NCBI GenBank assembly: GCA_009746045.1
Contig: RPFO01000076.1
Span: 2,738,420-2,802,419 of the forward strand
DNA: 64,000 nt
Direction of reading: 5' to 3'
From: Mesostigma viride
Lineage: Eukaryota; Streptophyta; Mesostigmatophyceae; Mesostigmatales; Mesostigmataceae
Made by a program: the position numbers and the translations under genes. The first letter of the stretch is position 1. Each line of letters starts with the position of its first letter. Positions 52,597-62,900 of the stretch are shown here, piece by piece. The notes under the pieces are model-generated. The model was not told where the DNA came from. It worked only from the letters and a program-made list of their open reading frames with translations, and ran no database searches.

Positions 52597-53655
52597 ATGC
52601 CGAAGCCCGGGCGGAAGCCAGGTTCGACAGGTGCTGGGAAGCAATTACCGAAAGCTAATCCCGAGGTGCCGACAGCTACTAAACAGACGGGAAAGGGCCG
52701 ACTAGGCTGGCCGACGCAGAAGAAAAGGCTCCATCAGGAGCTCTCCACTTGCTCGGGCCTGCCTGAAGTGTGCGCTGCCTTTGAGGCGGTCCTCGGGACC
52801 GACTGGGTAACTACTGTCAGCCGGTGGTCTGCGGCCCAGCTGGAGTCCGTCGTTGGACTGCTGGTCGACCACGTGGACGGGCCTGAAATTCTGGCAGCAG
52901 CGGACCCAAACGAAGCGCTAGTGGCAGCCCTCCAAAGCGCCCGGGACTTGGCGGACTCGGACGAAGAGGAGATGCAGCCACCACGCCGGCCCACGAAAGG
53001 GGCGAAAAAGGGGACGAAAAAAGTCGGAAGCCCAGCCCCGAGCAAGGGAAAGGCCGCGGGGGATGTGAGGGAGCAGCTCTTGGAGCTGGCGGCTATTATT
53101 GGCAAGCAGGGGCAGGCGGGCAAAGAAGAGGAGGAGGAGGAGGAGTCCGAGGAAGAGGATTTCCTGACGAAATTGAAGGATGCGCTGGCCGGGGCAGATG
53201 GGGCTTCCAGGAAGCCGAAAAAGACCAAAGGGGTGACGCTGCCCACTCGAGCACAAGTGGTGAATTGGAGGGTGCAAGAGAGAGTGCTCCCCGAGGTGCT
53301 CGAGGATGCCAACGACAATGGAGGGGGGATAAAGAGTTGGATCATGGCTACTCGCCAAGGGGGGTGGAGGAACCAGGAAAGCAGGAAGGTGGTCATGAAC
53401 ATCGCCCTGGCCATGGACACACTCTTCAAGGAGTTGGGGCCGGCAGCCGGGGAGTTGGCTGGGGTAGAGTATCTCATGAGGGTGGTGGCAGCCATGCTCC
53501 TAGTGGAGAGCCAGGGGTCAGGAGGGTGGAAGGTGGCTGGCCACCTCCTTGCTCTCAAGGAAGATGCCTCCTTGGTGAGCAACCCGGCCATGAAGATGGC
53601 CCTGCAAAGCGCCACGATGATGGAGAAGCTGGGCAAGGCCCAGCAAACCAAGTAA
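52597..53655 (+). CDS. DIRS-like element gag-like protein
   Basis: 352 residues, ATG at 52597 (MPKPGRKPGSTGAGK), 71 bases after repeat A1. A basic N-terminus leads to a helical part with CAAFEAVLGTDWVTTVSRW, a Lys/Glu-rich stretch (GKEEEEEEESEEEDF, about residues 172-188) and a C-terminal helical region (NIALAMDTLFKELGPAAGEL). No zinc knuckle is seen. By position it is the Gag of the element; sequence homology is not recognisable to me. The frame is intact, and pol starts 48 bases after the stop. Confidence 0.65.
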   Translation: MPKPGRKPGSTGAGKQLPKANPEVPTATKQTGKGRLGWPTQKKRLHQELSTCSGLPEVCAAFEAVLGTDWVTTVSRWSAAQLESVVGLLVDHVDGPEILAAADPNEALVAALQSARDLADSDEEEMQPPRRPTKGAKKGTKKVGSPAPSKGKAAGDVREQLLELAAIIGKQGQAGKEEEEEEESEEEDFLTKLKDALAGADGASRKPKKTKGVTLPTRAQVVNWRVQERVLPEVLEDANDNGGGIKSWIMATRQGGWRNQESRKVVMNIALAMDTLFKELGPAAGELAGVEYLMRVVAAMLLVESQGSGGWKVAGHLLALKEDASLVSNPAMKMALQSATMMEKLGKAQQTK

Positions 53656-53702
53656 ACACCGAAAGGGTAAACCGCTCCCCCTTCCCACTGCCTCTTCCTA
53701 CA

Positions 53703-56700
53703 ATGCCTCTAAGCACTACGTGGGGGAGAGTGAGGTCAGCACGCAGACGCCAGCGTGCAACTCGCCGCCGCCGGACCTTCACTCTACAACACAAGGTGAT
53801 TACGTGGTTGAATTGGCTATGGCACGGGGGGGCAGACCCTCCGCCTAAATCTGGAGGCGCGTGCTCCAGAGGAACGGCGGAGGCCCTGAAAAGGGTCAAG
53901 AAGCACTGCGAGTGGTACAGTCGCCGCGTAACCGGCGTTGCGACAGGCCCCGCAGAAGGAAGTGATCTAATCTATGGGAAATGTAATAAGTATGAACAAC
54001 TTGTGGCGGAGCGGGTGAGTCTGCCGAAGCGCGAGGTGGCAGGAAAGGCGAAGCTGCTGGATTTGCTGGCGCTACGACCTAGTTGGCGAGAGGTGTACGC
54101 GAGCGAAGCCAACTGCATCAAGCCGGAGGTGGCTGCCAGTGCGAGGTATTGGAATGTACCTGCCCCCAGCCGAGGGTGCACCATGGCGGAGTGGGGCAAG
54201 TTGATGGGGAGGGCAGCGGACGTGGGGATGGTGGAGTTCCGAGAGACGCGGCCAAAGTGGGTAGACGGATGTTTTGGGGTGGCCAAAGGAGTGGGGGAGT
54301 TAAGGCTCATTGTGAATAAGAAGTTGGGGAACGCACTGTGGGTGGACCCCCCTAAGACGGTGTTACCCCACCTGGGCATATACTCGGAGGTCTATATCAA
54401 GGGTCGGTGCTACACGGCCAAGAGCGATCTGGTCTCGTATTACTATACCATCCAAGTGCCGGAGTGGTGGTGGGATTATCAAGGGCTACCTGATGTGTGG
54501 TCCACCGATGTCGGGCTGCCGGGGCGGCGGAGGAGGGTGTGGCCAGTGCTGAAAGTGCTGGCCATGGGGCACTCCCACGCTGTAGCGCTAGGGGAAGCCA
54601 TCCATGAGATGGTCCTCTATGCCACGGGCGCTTTGGATCCTAGACGGCAGGTGAACCGCCTCACAAGTGTAGGGGAGCTGACCGTGCTTCGGAATGCATG
54701 GGGTAACCCAACCGCCCTAGCCATCGAGTACAAGGAGGAGAGCACGAGGGAGATGCAAATCGACCTTGAGGACCCCCCTGCCCCTATGGTATCCATCACT
54801 ATTGATGACCTGGTGGTCAGCAATGGGCGCACGTGCGAGGCGGTGAATCGCTTAATCGCGAGTGCTATTGAAGACGGGTACGCGCCTAACAACCTTGTGC
54901 CCTCCAAGGACAAGACGATCATGGCTAGCCCGGAGGGGGAGGACGAGCTAGAAGCTCTGGGTGTTGTTCACCGGCGGGATGGGGTGTTGGAGCCGACAGC
55001 TAAGCAGCTCACCCTTGTGGTTGCGCACACTCGTGTACTCCTCGAGAGGGGACGCGCTACCGCTGAGGCGCTGGCGGCCGTCGTGGGCCGGTGGGTGTGG
55101 CTGCAGATGCTCAGCCGCACTTGCTTGTCCATATGGCAGCAGAGTTTTAAGTTCATCAACCTCAAGGGGTGGGGCCAGCGAACGCGACCTTTGTGGCAAG
55201 GTGTGCGCGATGAGCTCGAGTGTGCCATGGCGTTGGCCCCCATGCTCCGTGTGGACCGGGGGGCTGCCCTGGCTCCGGTGGTGGTGGCCTCGGATGCGTC
55301 TAGTTTTGGGCAGGGGGTTGTCTACGCTGAGATGGCCCCAGCTGAGGTGACGGAATTAGCTCGGGCCCGGGAGGTGCGGGGTTACCCAACCCTCCTCACC
55401 CCAGGTGAGGCCATGTATGCCGGGCCTAGACCCTTGACCAAGGCCGCGGAAAAAGCCATCATCCACGGGCGATGGCGCGTCGGGATCAAGAGTCGCTGGC
55501 GCGATTCGACCATGCACATCAACGAGAAGGAAGTGCGGGCCGCTGTGAAGGGGGTGGAGCGCTCGGCCCGGAACCTCGGAACATGGGGTAAGCGGGTGGT
55601 GAGGTTAGTGGACTCCACTGCCGCTTTGGGCTGCTTGGCTAAAGGGCGTTCCTCTTCTTACCGGTTAAACAAGCAATGCCGCCGGTTGTGCGCTCTTACG
55701 TTGGTCACCGGCAGCCGCTCACAATGGGTCTGGACGCCAAGTGAGCTTCAGCCTGCGGATGGGCCTTCGCGGGGGCTTTCCATGGCTGCCTCGGTGGCCG
55801 GGTGGGTCCGCGATTTGACTCGCGAGGGTGTTCATCCCAATCCCGGGCCTCGGCTTGGCGCTAGCTACTTGACCCTTCTTGAGGGCAAGGTGAAGCCGGC
55901 TACTTTGATGGTTTACCATCGGGGTCTTAGGTCCTTTTTCGCATGGTGGGCGAGCCGGCGGGGTCGGGTTGGCAGCTTGTTGCGCGGCTTGACGATAGAG
56001 GAATACTATTGCGAGTATGTCGCTTGGGCGCACTCACGGTGTTACAGCCGCCAGTTGTGTGTCAATGCGCTTATGGGCCTGAATTTGTACTTCCCCGGGA
56101 GGTGCGGGATTGGGCCTTGGCACGAAGTGTTTTGGCTGGCTGGCGCACGTTGGCACCCCCTCGTGCCCCCCCCCCATTCCATGGGAGGCTGCGTTTGCGC
56201 TTGCTTGTACTATGGTGCTCCAGCGGCAGCCTCGTGCGGCTATGATGGTCATCGTTATTTTCCAACAATACCTGCGGGTATCGGAGGCGCTCAACCTGTT
56301 GGTCGGCCATGTGCGCTTGCAGCCTGATGTTCGGTTGCGGGGTTCGCAGCGGGGCGCCTTGTTGTTGATGTCAGCTAAGACGGCTAAGGGGGAGGTGCAG
56401 TCTGTGGTGATCGAGGATGTCATGACTGAGACCCTCTTGCGGGCTTGTATGCGTGGCAAGGCGGCCTGGGAGCGGGTGTTCCCTTACGATTATGCCCAGT
56501 TCAGCCGGGTTTGGCATCAGGCCACGCAAGCTTTGGGGGTCGACACGGTGTTTACCATTCACGGGCTGCGGCATGGGGGGGCTACCTATGATTTTTTGCG
56601 GCAGCGCAGCATGGCTGATATTCAGCATCGGGGTCGCTGGCGCAGCAGCAAAACTGTCGCCCACTATGTGGGATTGCACCGGAGCTTGGCCCTCACCCTT

Positions 56701-56778
56701 CCTGACGCCCTGGTTCGGGCTATCGCCGCCTGCCCCCCGCGCATTTGGCGGAGCGTCTTTTCTCTGCCTTCCTCTTAA
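53703..56778 (+). pseudogene. DIRS-like pol: RT, RNase H, tyrosine recombinase; two frameshifts
   Basis: ATG at 53703. RT: GELRLIVNKKLGNALW, YTAKSDLVSYYYTIQVPEWW and SITIDDLVVSNG (catalytic IDD, 54804-54809). RNase H: VVASDASSFGQGVVYAEM, VRLVDSTAALGCLAKG, PSELQPADGPSRG. A segment GVHPNPGP (near 55829-55850) links to the recombinase. This has an N-terminal helical part (KPATLMVYHRGLRSFFAWW) and catalytic residues in YLRVSEALNL (Arg, about 56278), HGLRHGG (56560-56571) and VAHYVG (Tyr at 56665-56667). The frame shifts near 56095 and again at a C10 run (56166-56175). Recombinase replaces integrase for insertion of a circular cDNA (family knowledge). No methyltransferase domain is seen. Confidence 0.9.
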
Positions 56779-56854
56779 GTTCCCTTCATTCTTGTCTTAT
56801 GCGTCCACCGGTTTTTGTTTTGCCCCTGGCTTGGGTCGCCAGGGAGGGATGTAA

Positions 56855-56989
56855 GGGTAAGGCTAGCCTTTTTGGACATAAAGTGTTCCCATGGGTAAGG
56901 ATGGCCAGTTGAGGGCCACTTCCCGATGTGCTCTACTTATTGTTTTAATAAAGAGTCTGGTTACCCTGGAGTTCCACGGTTAATAGAAT
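56855..56989 (+). repeat. DIRS-like repeat B1
   Basis: 135 bp ending GAAT, directly followed by A2; same as B2 except one C/T. Confidence 0.92.
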
Positions 56990-57367
56990 CGGGGTTCTCT
57001 GAACATAGTTTCTTTATAGTGATACGGAAGGGGAGCCGCTGATGCTAGGTGAAATAGAGCTGGGTGATGTGATCGTAATAAGGTTGATTAGGCTTCTAGT
57101 GTACGAGTATTACGGATGATATGGCCTAATTGTTGCGGCCCATACCTTGACGGTGTGCTGAGTACCTTGACGACGGATTTTTGCGTCTAGGTTCTCCTAG
57201 CAGATCCATGATTGCGGACGGGTTTGCAACAAGCAATATCTGAAGTAAAACTTGACGGCTAAAACTGTTTAGAGGCCGTTGCCGGATCTGGCCGTTGGTA
57301 GAGAGCCGTTGGCCTTGAAACACGATAAAAGCTTGCTCACCTAGCTCATGGCGGTCTCTTTTGTTTT
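56990..57367 (+). repeat. DIRS-like repeat A2
   Basis: 378 bp, matching A1. Confidence 0.92.
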
Positions 57368-57400
57368 CCCCCCCGCCCCCCCTGTGTGTTGCCTGTTTGG

Positions 57401-57535
57401 GGGTAAGGCTAGCCTTTTTGGACATAAAGTGTTCCCATGGGTAAGGATGGCCAGTTGAGGGCCACTTCCCGATGTGCTCTACTTATTGTTTTAATAAAGA
57501 GTCTGGTTACCTTGGAGTTCCACGGTTAATAGAAT
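57401..57535 (+). repeat. DIRS-like repeat B2
   Basis: 135 bp ending GAAT at the host junction; a C-rich spacer of 33 bases separates it from A2. Confidence 0.92.
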
Positions 57536-58161
57536 GGGCTAGGCTCAATCGTATCAGGGACAAGGGGGCCAAGTATGGCTTCCTGGTCACAGATAGGGCC
57601 TTGGCAGACTATTTCCTAGACCGTATGGGTTTGAGTGTGGATGGGAGGAACAGTGCCCGCATGTTTCTTAACCAGACTGATGGCTCCTTACGTGCTCTGG
57701 AGCTTGTGATCCTCAGCATAAGGAAGCCAGATCCTGCCTGCAAGGCTATCCAGTCCCATGGCAGCAATGCCACCTCCGCTGTGCAGGGCCAAGGTGATGT
57801 CCCCGGGTACCCAGCCCGTGATGGGGCAAGGCCCAACAAGCGTAAGCGCTTCAGGCGCCAGAGGCAGGGGGCTCAGGGTGGCAAGGGTGCAGGTTCCCAA
57901 GGAGGGGTTGGGAGCCAGCAAGCTGGTAGTCAGCAGGGTAAGGGTGGCCAAGGGCAAGGCAAGGGCCAAGCTCAAGGCAACCAAGGCAAGCAGGGTGGTC
58001 AGTCTCAGGGAGGCCAGGGGAAACCTGGCAAGGGTGGGGCTGGGTCTGGGAAGAAGGGTGGAGCATGCTTTGTGTGTGGCAAGGAAGGTCACTGGCGTCG
58101 TGAGTGTCCTGACAGGAAGGCCAAGCCTGCTGGGGCAGGAGGCCAGTCTGGGCAGCAGTGA
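57536..58161 (+). pseudogene. R-element ORF2 (gag-like), 3' part with zinc knuckle
   Basis: Resumes the R frame immediately after the DIRS-like element: WARLNRIRDKGAKYGFLVTD, LDRMGLSVDGRNSARMFLNQ, then a Gln/Gly/Lys-rich low-complexity stretch (57860-58060). A CCHC knuckle CFVCGKEGHWRREC lies near 58069-58110. The stop is at 58161. It is the nucleocapsid end of Gag by family pattern. Confidence 0.75.
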
Positions 58162-58209
58162 CTAGCTACATCAACCCCTGTAAATAGTCAATCACCCCTA
58201 GGGGAAGGT

Positions 58210-59712
58210 GTGCTGGATGTACATAAGGACGGGGGTGTGCCCCTTGTGCAGCACCAAGGGTGTAAAGATGTTGTTCTTCCACTGGATTGCAATAACAATG
58301 CTGCAGCTGAATTCCCTATGCCTCATGCAGGTGGTGGGTCTCCAGCAGGTGCTGGCCTGGAAGGCCAAAGGACCTCGCTGGAAGGGCCTGGAGCGGTCCA
58401 GGGTGCAGGGCCTGACTTGGGGCGTCAGGACGGCCTGCAGGGAAGCCCTGGAACCTCAGGAGTGGATCATGTGTCCCCACACACGGTTCAGACGTCTCGC
58501 CAGGTCAGTACTGAAAGAGTGCTGAGCTATGCTGAGGCTGGCCATAGATTGCATCATATGTTTGGGCACTCTGGGCAGGCAGCAATGTTTGCTTGGAAGC
58601 TAGGTAGGGAGCCTTTGTGGGAGGCTTGCCAGGCTGCAGCTGAGAACTGTGGTTGCCAGGAGAATGCTGTTCACCCACCTCAGTCCCATGCTAGGGAGCC
58701 TGCTAGGGAGCGTGGCGACATCCAGATGGATATCCAGCATATCAGGGGCTTGTATATATTGGTGGGGGTGGACAGGTTCAGTAGATACAGGCTGATAGAT
58801 GTTCTGCCTGGTATGCAGGAGCACCACTTGTTGTTGGGTATGAAGGCCCTGATCCCAGGCTTTGGGGTGTGCAAGAGTGTGCAGGCAGACTTGCAGTTTG
58901 ACTGTTTGCTCAAGCATCAGGACCAGCTGCCTTGTAAGCTGGTAGTAGTCCCCAGGGAGAGTCATGGGCAGCAAGGGGCTGTAGAGAGATCCATTCGAGA
59001 GGTGAAGACAGTGGTGCTAGCAGCAGAGTCAGTGCCACTTGTGGCATCTGCCTTAGAGAGGGCAGCCTGGTGAAGGGGGATAGGGGAGCAGCTGAACCAC
59101 AGAGTTAACTATTACTTTGATGGTGTGGCTGTCTCTCCCCTGGCCCTGCAGTATAGCTTACTACCTGAGAATGTGGTGCAGGCCAGTCTTAGGAAGGCAG
59201 ACAGATTGTTTGCCCAGCTGAGACGTAAGGACAAGAACTGGAATGTGCTGAGGCCTCAGGTGGGGCTGAAGGTCAGGATGTGGAAGGAACCGTCTATTCC
59301 AGGCAAGCGGGGAAAGTGGCAGGATGGGGTTGTCACTCGTGTGGAAGAAGCTAACAGATCTTGCCTGGTGGCTTTGGAAAAGGATCCAAGGCACGTGTAC
59401 AGGTTGTCCTGGGCTCATGTCAAGGAGAGAAGGCCACATGCAATCTGGCCTGCAGACGGGCCAGGCCCTCCCAGCTGGGTTGAGGAGCCAGGCCAGAGCC
59501 AGGCAGCAGCAGCTAACAATCCTCTGGTGGTGGATGATGGTCTGTCCCTGCTGGAAGATGACGAGCAGGAGGAGGCTGCTGAAGCAACTGTCACAAGGCC
59601 AGAGGGGACGGGGCAGCCACCTAAGGCCCGGGGGCCTCTCATGGCGGACGTCATCCGAGCACTCATGCGCAGCAAACATGATCCCAAGGTATCCAAGCTC
59701 ACGTATATATAG
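58210..59712 (+). pseudogene. R-element integrase, broken after the core
   Basis: The first frame (to the stop at 59073) has an integrase zinc region (HRLHHMFGHSGQAA, with CGCQ further on). The core follows: D in GDIQMDIQHIRGLYILVGVD, D in VQADLQFDCLL and E in GQQGAVERSIREVK. The frame then shifts and continues to 59712 with LRPQVGLKVRMWKEPS and YRLSWAHVKERRPH, like the C-terminal integrase part, and an acidic tail (LLEDDEQEEAAEA). No protease precedes it and no RT follows in the window. Confidence 0.78.
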
Positions 59713-59739
59713 GGTGCACAAAGGTGCAATATATATTAA

Positions 59740-59763
59740 AATTATTATTATTATTATTATTAA

Positions 59764-59803
<40 letters not shown>
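59740..59803 (-). repeat. (AAT)n tail of the non-LTR element
   Basis: ATT repeats on the plus strand, (AAT)n in the sense of the neighbouring non-LTR element, with one slip near 59762. Simple-repeat tails are common at the 3' ends of non-LTR retrotransposons. Confidence 0.7.
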
Positions 59804-59804
<1 letters not shown>

Positions 59805-59805
59805 A

Positions 59806-59879
59806 ATTTCACTCTGCTGTAAGTAATTATATTTTTAAAATATATATTAAAAATATAATTACTTACAGCAGAGTGAAAT
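59806..59879. repeat. Perfect 33-bp inverted repeat with 8-nt loop
   Basis: Arms 59806-59838 and 59847-59879 are exact reverse complements (ATTTCACTCTGCTGTAAG at the left end), loop AATATATA. In the non-LTR transcript it forms a hairpin about 100 bases after the stop codon and directly before the (AAT)n tail. Confidence 0.93.
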
Positions 59880-59980
59880 CACTCAAACCAAAGCAAACGC
59901 CCAGCTATAAACCTATATACAGAGCCATGTCAAAGCTCTATACTACGATAAGACCAATGGAAACGCCTAACGGGAGGAAC

Positions 59981-62900
59981 CTAATAGCCCTGCTGCACCG
60001 CAAAATCAGCCCGCGTACGGCGGAGCATGATGTCAGCCATGGCCCGAGTCAGCGCCACCGACAAGCGCTGACGCCAATATGACGTCCAGGTCCGCGCCGA
60101 CCATGGGGCCCGCTGGCCCTCCAGGTCCAGCCGGTCCTCCCGGAGCCGGCAACACTCCTTGAAGAAGGCGGAGGTCAGGGGCCCCATGGCCCCAAACTCC
60201 TCCAGGACAAAGGGCACCACACGATGGTGCCTGACGTCGCCGTAGGCCAGGAGCTTGGCCCGCTCCGCCCGGTCCGCCGTGTAACCTGCCGTGAGGGAGG
60301 CCCCAGCCACGTGGCTAAGAGCCAAGGGCCGCGCCACCGAAACGTCAATAAGCAGATGCCGGCCACCCCCCTCAAAGTCCAGCACCACGATGTCAGGCCG
60401 GTGGTTGGGGGAATAGAAGGCAGCGCCATCCGCATCCTCGGACCGGATGTTCGCGTGGGGGAAAACCGACCGAATCATGGCGAGCACCACCGTCAGGAGG
60501 ACAGTGTGCAAATACAAATACCAATTCTGATTCTGTTGGCCCCCCATGCAGGCAAGGTAGTGAGTCCCCGTGGGATCCAGCGGCTGCCCACAGCTACCAC
60601 AAGGCCGCCCGGCCGGAACAAGAGGCTGCGGGGCAAATAGCTGGTGCCGGAGCGCCACCGAGTAGTGGCTGGGAGCCAAGGCGAATGGGGGGGCCATGGG
60701 AAGAGCACGAAGGTACGCCGAGCCCACACTCCGCAAGGAAAGCGAGAACAGCCACGCACGTCCCTGGGCGTTGAGGTCCGCGAAAAGAGCAATCCAATCA
60801 GCCGTGTGCAGAATACCCGCGTAGGTTTTCTGGTGTTTATCGATGACGCGAGCAGGGAATGCGGCGGGAGATTGAACGGAGGCGACCGAGGGAGTGCCGC
60901 GAGGGAGGTGGCGCTGTACCGCCTGAGCGGCACGGACGGGAGAACAGGCCTGCTGGATCTCAGCATAGGCCTCCTGGATGGCGGTGACGAAGGGCAAAGG
61001 GCTGCTGGGGTCCAGGAGGTCAGGCGCTGCCGTTGCCAAAAGGGGCAGGAGCCGGCAGCTTTCCGCCCACGACTGAGCGACGGAGCCCAAAAATGCTGCT
61101 GGGGCCAGCCGGGCGGCACGAGTCAGACCGCAGCCACCCATCCGTGCAGGCAGGGAGGCAATGCGAATAGCATGTGGCGGGAGGTCGGGGCCCGGGACCA
61201 GCTGCGCCAAGGCCGACTGGATGCGTTCGTCGTGGCCCTCGGCGGCCAGCCGGACCTGAGCCGGAAGAGCGCCCCGGAGCCAGTGAACGACGCGAGGGTG
61301 AGCGCAAAACCACAGAAGCAGACCCTTGGTCTGCGAATCATGAAGGCGCGCAATCAAGGGCAGTACCTCAGTGCGTGCCTCGAGGGCGGCCCGCAGAGCA
61401 TCGATGACAAACGCGGGGTCGCCAACCGGAACGCCGAGGACATCCAACCCATGGAGGCGCTCGTCCCGGCCCAAGAGCTGGGGCGGAAAGCCGGAGCAAT
61501 CACCTTGGGGCGAGTACACCGCGCACTTGGCCAGGGTCAACTGGAGGTTGATGTCGGCCACCGCGGTCTGCAGTGCCAGCAGAGCCGCGGTGGTGTCCGG
61601 CACAGGGCCCAGAAGGTAGATATCATCCAAGTAGGCCTGAATAGCGACCGCCGGGTGGGCAGCATGGACCGCTTGGAGGCAACCCTGGAGGGGGGCGGCA
61701 AAGTACAGGGGTCCCAGGGGGTCCCCTTGCTGGGTGCCCGACCGCGACAGCAGGCCGCCGCGAGTGCCGTCCTCCATGATGTGAACCAGTTGGCCGGGCT
61801 GGCCGTAGCACACGGCTGTCCAAGCGTACAAGTCCTCGAAGGACTCCATGACGGCCGCAAACATGCTGGCGCGGGACAGACTGTTGAACGCGTTGTGGCA
61901 GTCGACCTTGACGACAGCGTGGGTGGGGTGGGCCTCGAGGTAGGCCTGCACCGAATGGATGAGGATATCCGCCCCGCCTGGAGTCGTCACCCCCAGCTGG
62001 GCCGCCACCGAGGTCTCACCCGCTGCGAGGGGCGGGCAGAAAAAGGCACGGAGCTCGGGCGCCTTTTGGCGGCAGATCACTTTGCCCACGAGCTTGCGGA
62101 GCACCTCACCGCAGGCGATCGGGCGCACCTTGCCCTCGGGGGGGGGCAAGACACCCTTGAGCAGAGCGAGGAGGCGAGCGCCCGCTAACCACTCGCGCGC
62201 AGCGGGAGGAACGCGACCAGCCGCCAGGTCAATGAGGGTGTCCTCGCCCCCATGCCCCACCAGGACCTCCAAGTGCTCGTAGCGCCAGCCCGACGGCCCG
62301 GTAGAGGAAGCCCGCGGGACCGCACGCATCACCTCCAGGAAGCAGTCGCGGTCCAGCCGGAGGGGGGCCGGCAGGGGGTCCGGCACGGGCAGCTGGAATC
62401 CGGGCTCCGCAGGGTGAAGAGCCTCCAAGGCCGCCAGGGTAGCCGCATTGGCGGGGGCCAGCTTGGCCATTTCCAAGCGGGTCATGGCCCGGCTGAGCTG
62501 CCCCTCGCGGACGAGGCGGATGACGTCGGCGGCCACCCGCTCGAAGTTGACCTCCCCCGACCGCCGGGCCGTGCGCGGGGGCGGCACGCCAAACAGCCCC
62601 TCCCAGTCCCCCTGCAGAAAGCGTCGGCAACGGGCAATAACCGCACCCTGGAGGCCGCGCACACCACGCCCGAGAGGGGTGAGGAGCAGGCGGGGGGGCA
62701 CCATGTGCAGTTTAAAGCCCAGCGGGTCGTCCGGAGCGGCGTGCATGCGCCGGAGAGAAACGATTGCACATTGCGCGAAAAGGCTACGCGCGCGGTGGGG
62801 GAGGTCGGTCAGGGTAGACGTCGGGTTGATGGCGCATGCATCCCAGGGAACCGTGTCAAGCCAACGCCAACTGGCCGAGTAGTCGGGCGGCGGGGGCTGG

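Larger units (their letters stand above)
52148..57535 (+). mobile_element. DIRS/PAT-like tyrosine-recombinase retrotransposon
   Basis: Split direct repeats in the order A1 (52148-52525), coding region, B1 (56855-56989), A2 (56990-57367), B2 (57401-57535): A copies 378 bp each, B copies 135 bp each with one difference. The coding region gives a gag-like ORF, RT, RNase H and tyrosine recombinase, with no DDE integrase. No target duplication exists; the host frame rejoins exactly at 52147/57536 (...VAEE to WARLNRIRD...). This is the hallmark layout of PAT-type DIRS elements known from nematodes and green algae. Confidence 0.93.
41037..59712 (+). mobile_element. R-family retroelement, copy 2, carrying two nested insertions
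   Basis: Parts in order: LTR-like block (41037-41683), ORF1 (41715-42531 and 51031-51362), ORF2/gag (51416-52147 and 57536-58161, with CCHC) and integrase (58210-59712). No RT or RNase H follows: the sequence is replaced at 59713 onward by an AT-rich tail and a non-LTR element. Without its two guests the visible R is about 4.8 kb. Gag is followed by integrase with no recognisable protease between, as in T2. Confidence 0.8.

Noticed and set aside
53265-53702. Extending the DIRS pol frame upstream to 53265
   Set aside because: That part overlaps the gag-like ORF in another frame and has no pol similarity; the ATG at 53703 after the gag stop is simpler.
52148-57535. Flanking 378-bp repeats as ordinary LTRs
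   Set aside because: The right side has B1-A2-B2 order, there is no target duplication, and the element encodes a tyrosine recombinase rather than a DDE integrase.
60644-62188. Long plus-strand ORF of 514 codons opposite the non-LTR ORF
   Set aside because: Shadow of the GC-rich minus-strand RT gene, which has clear catalytic motifs.
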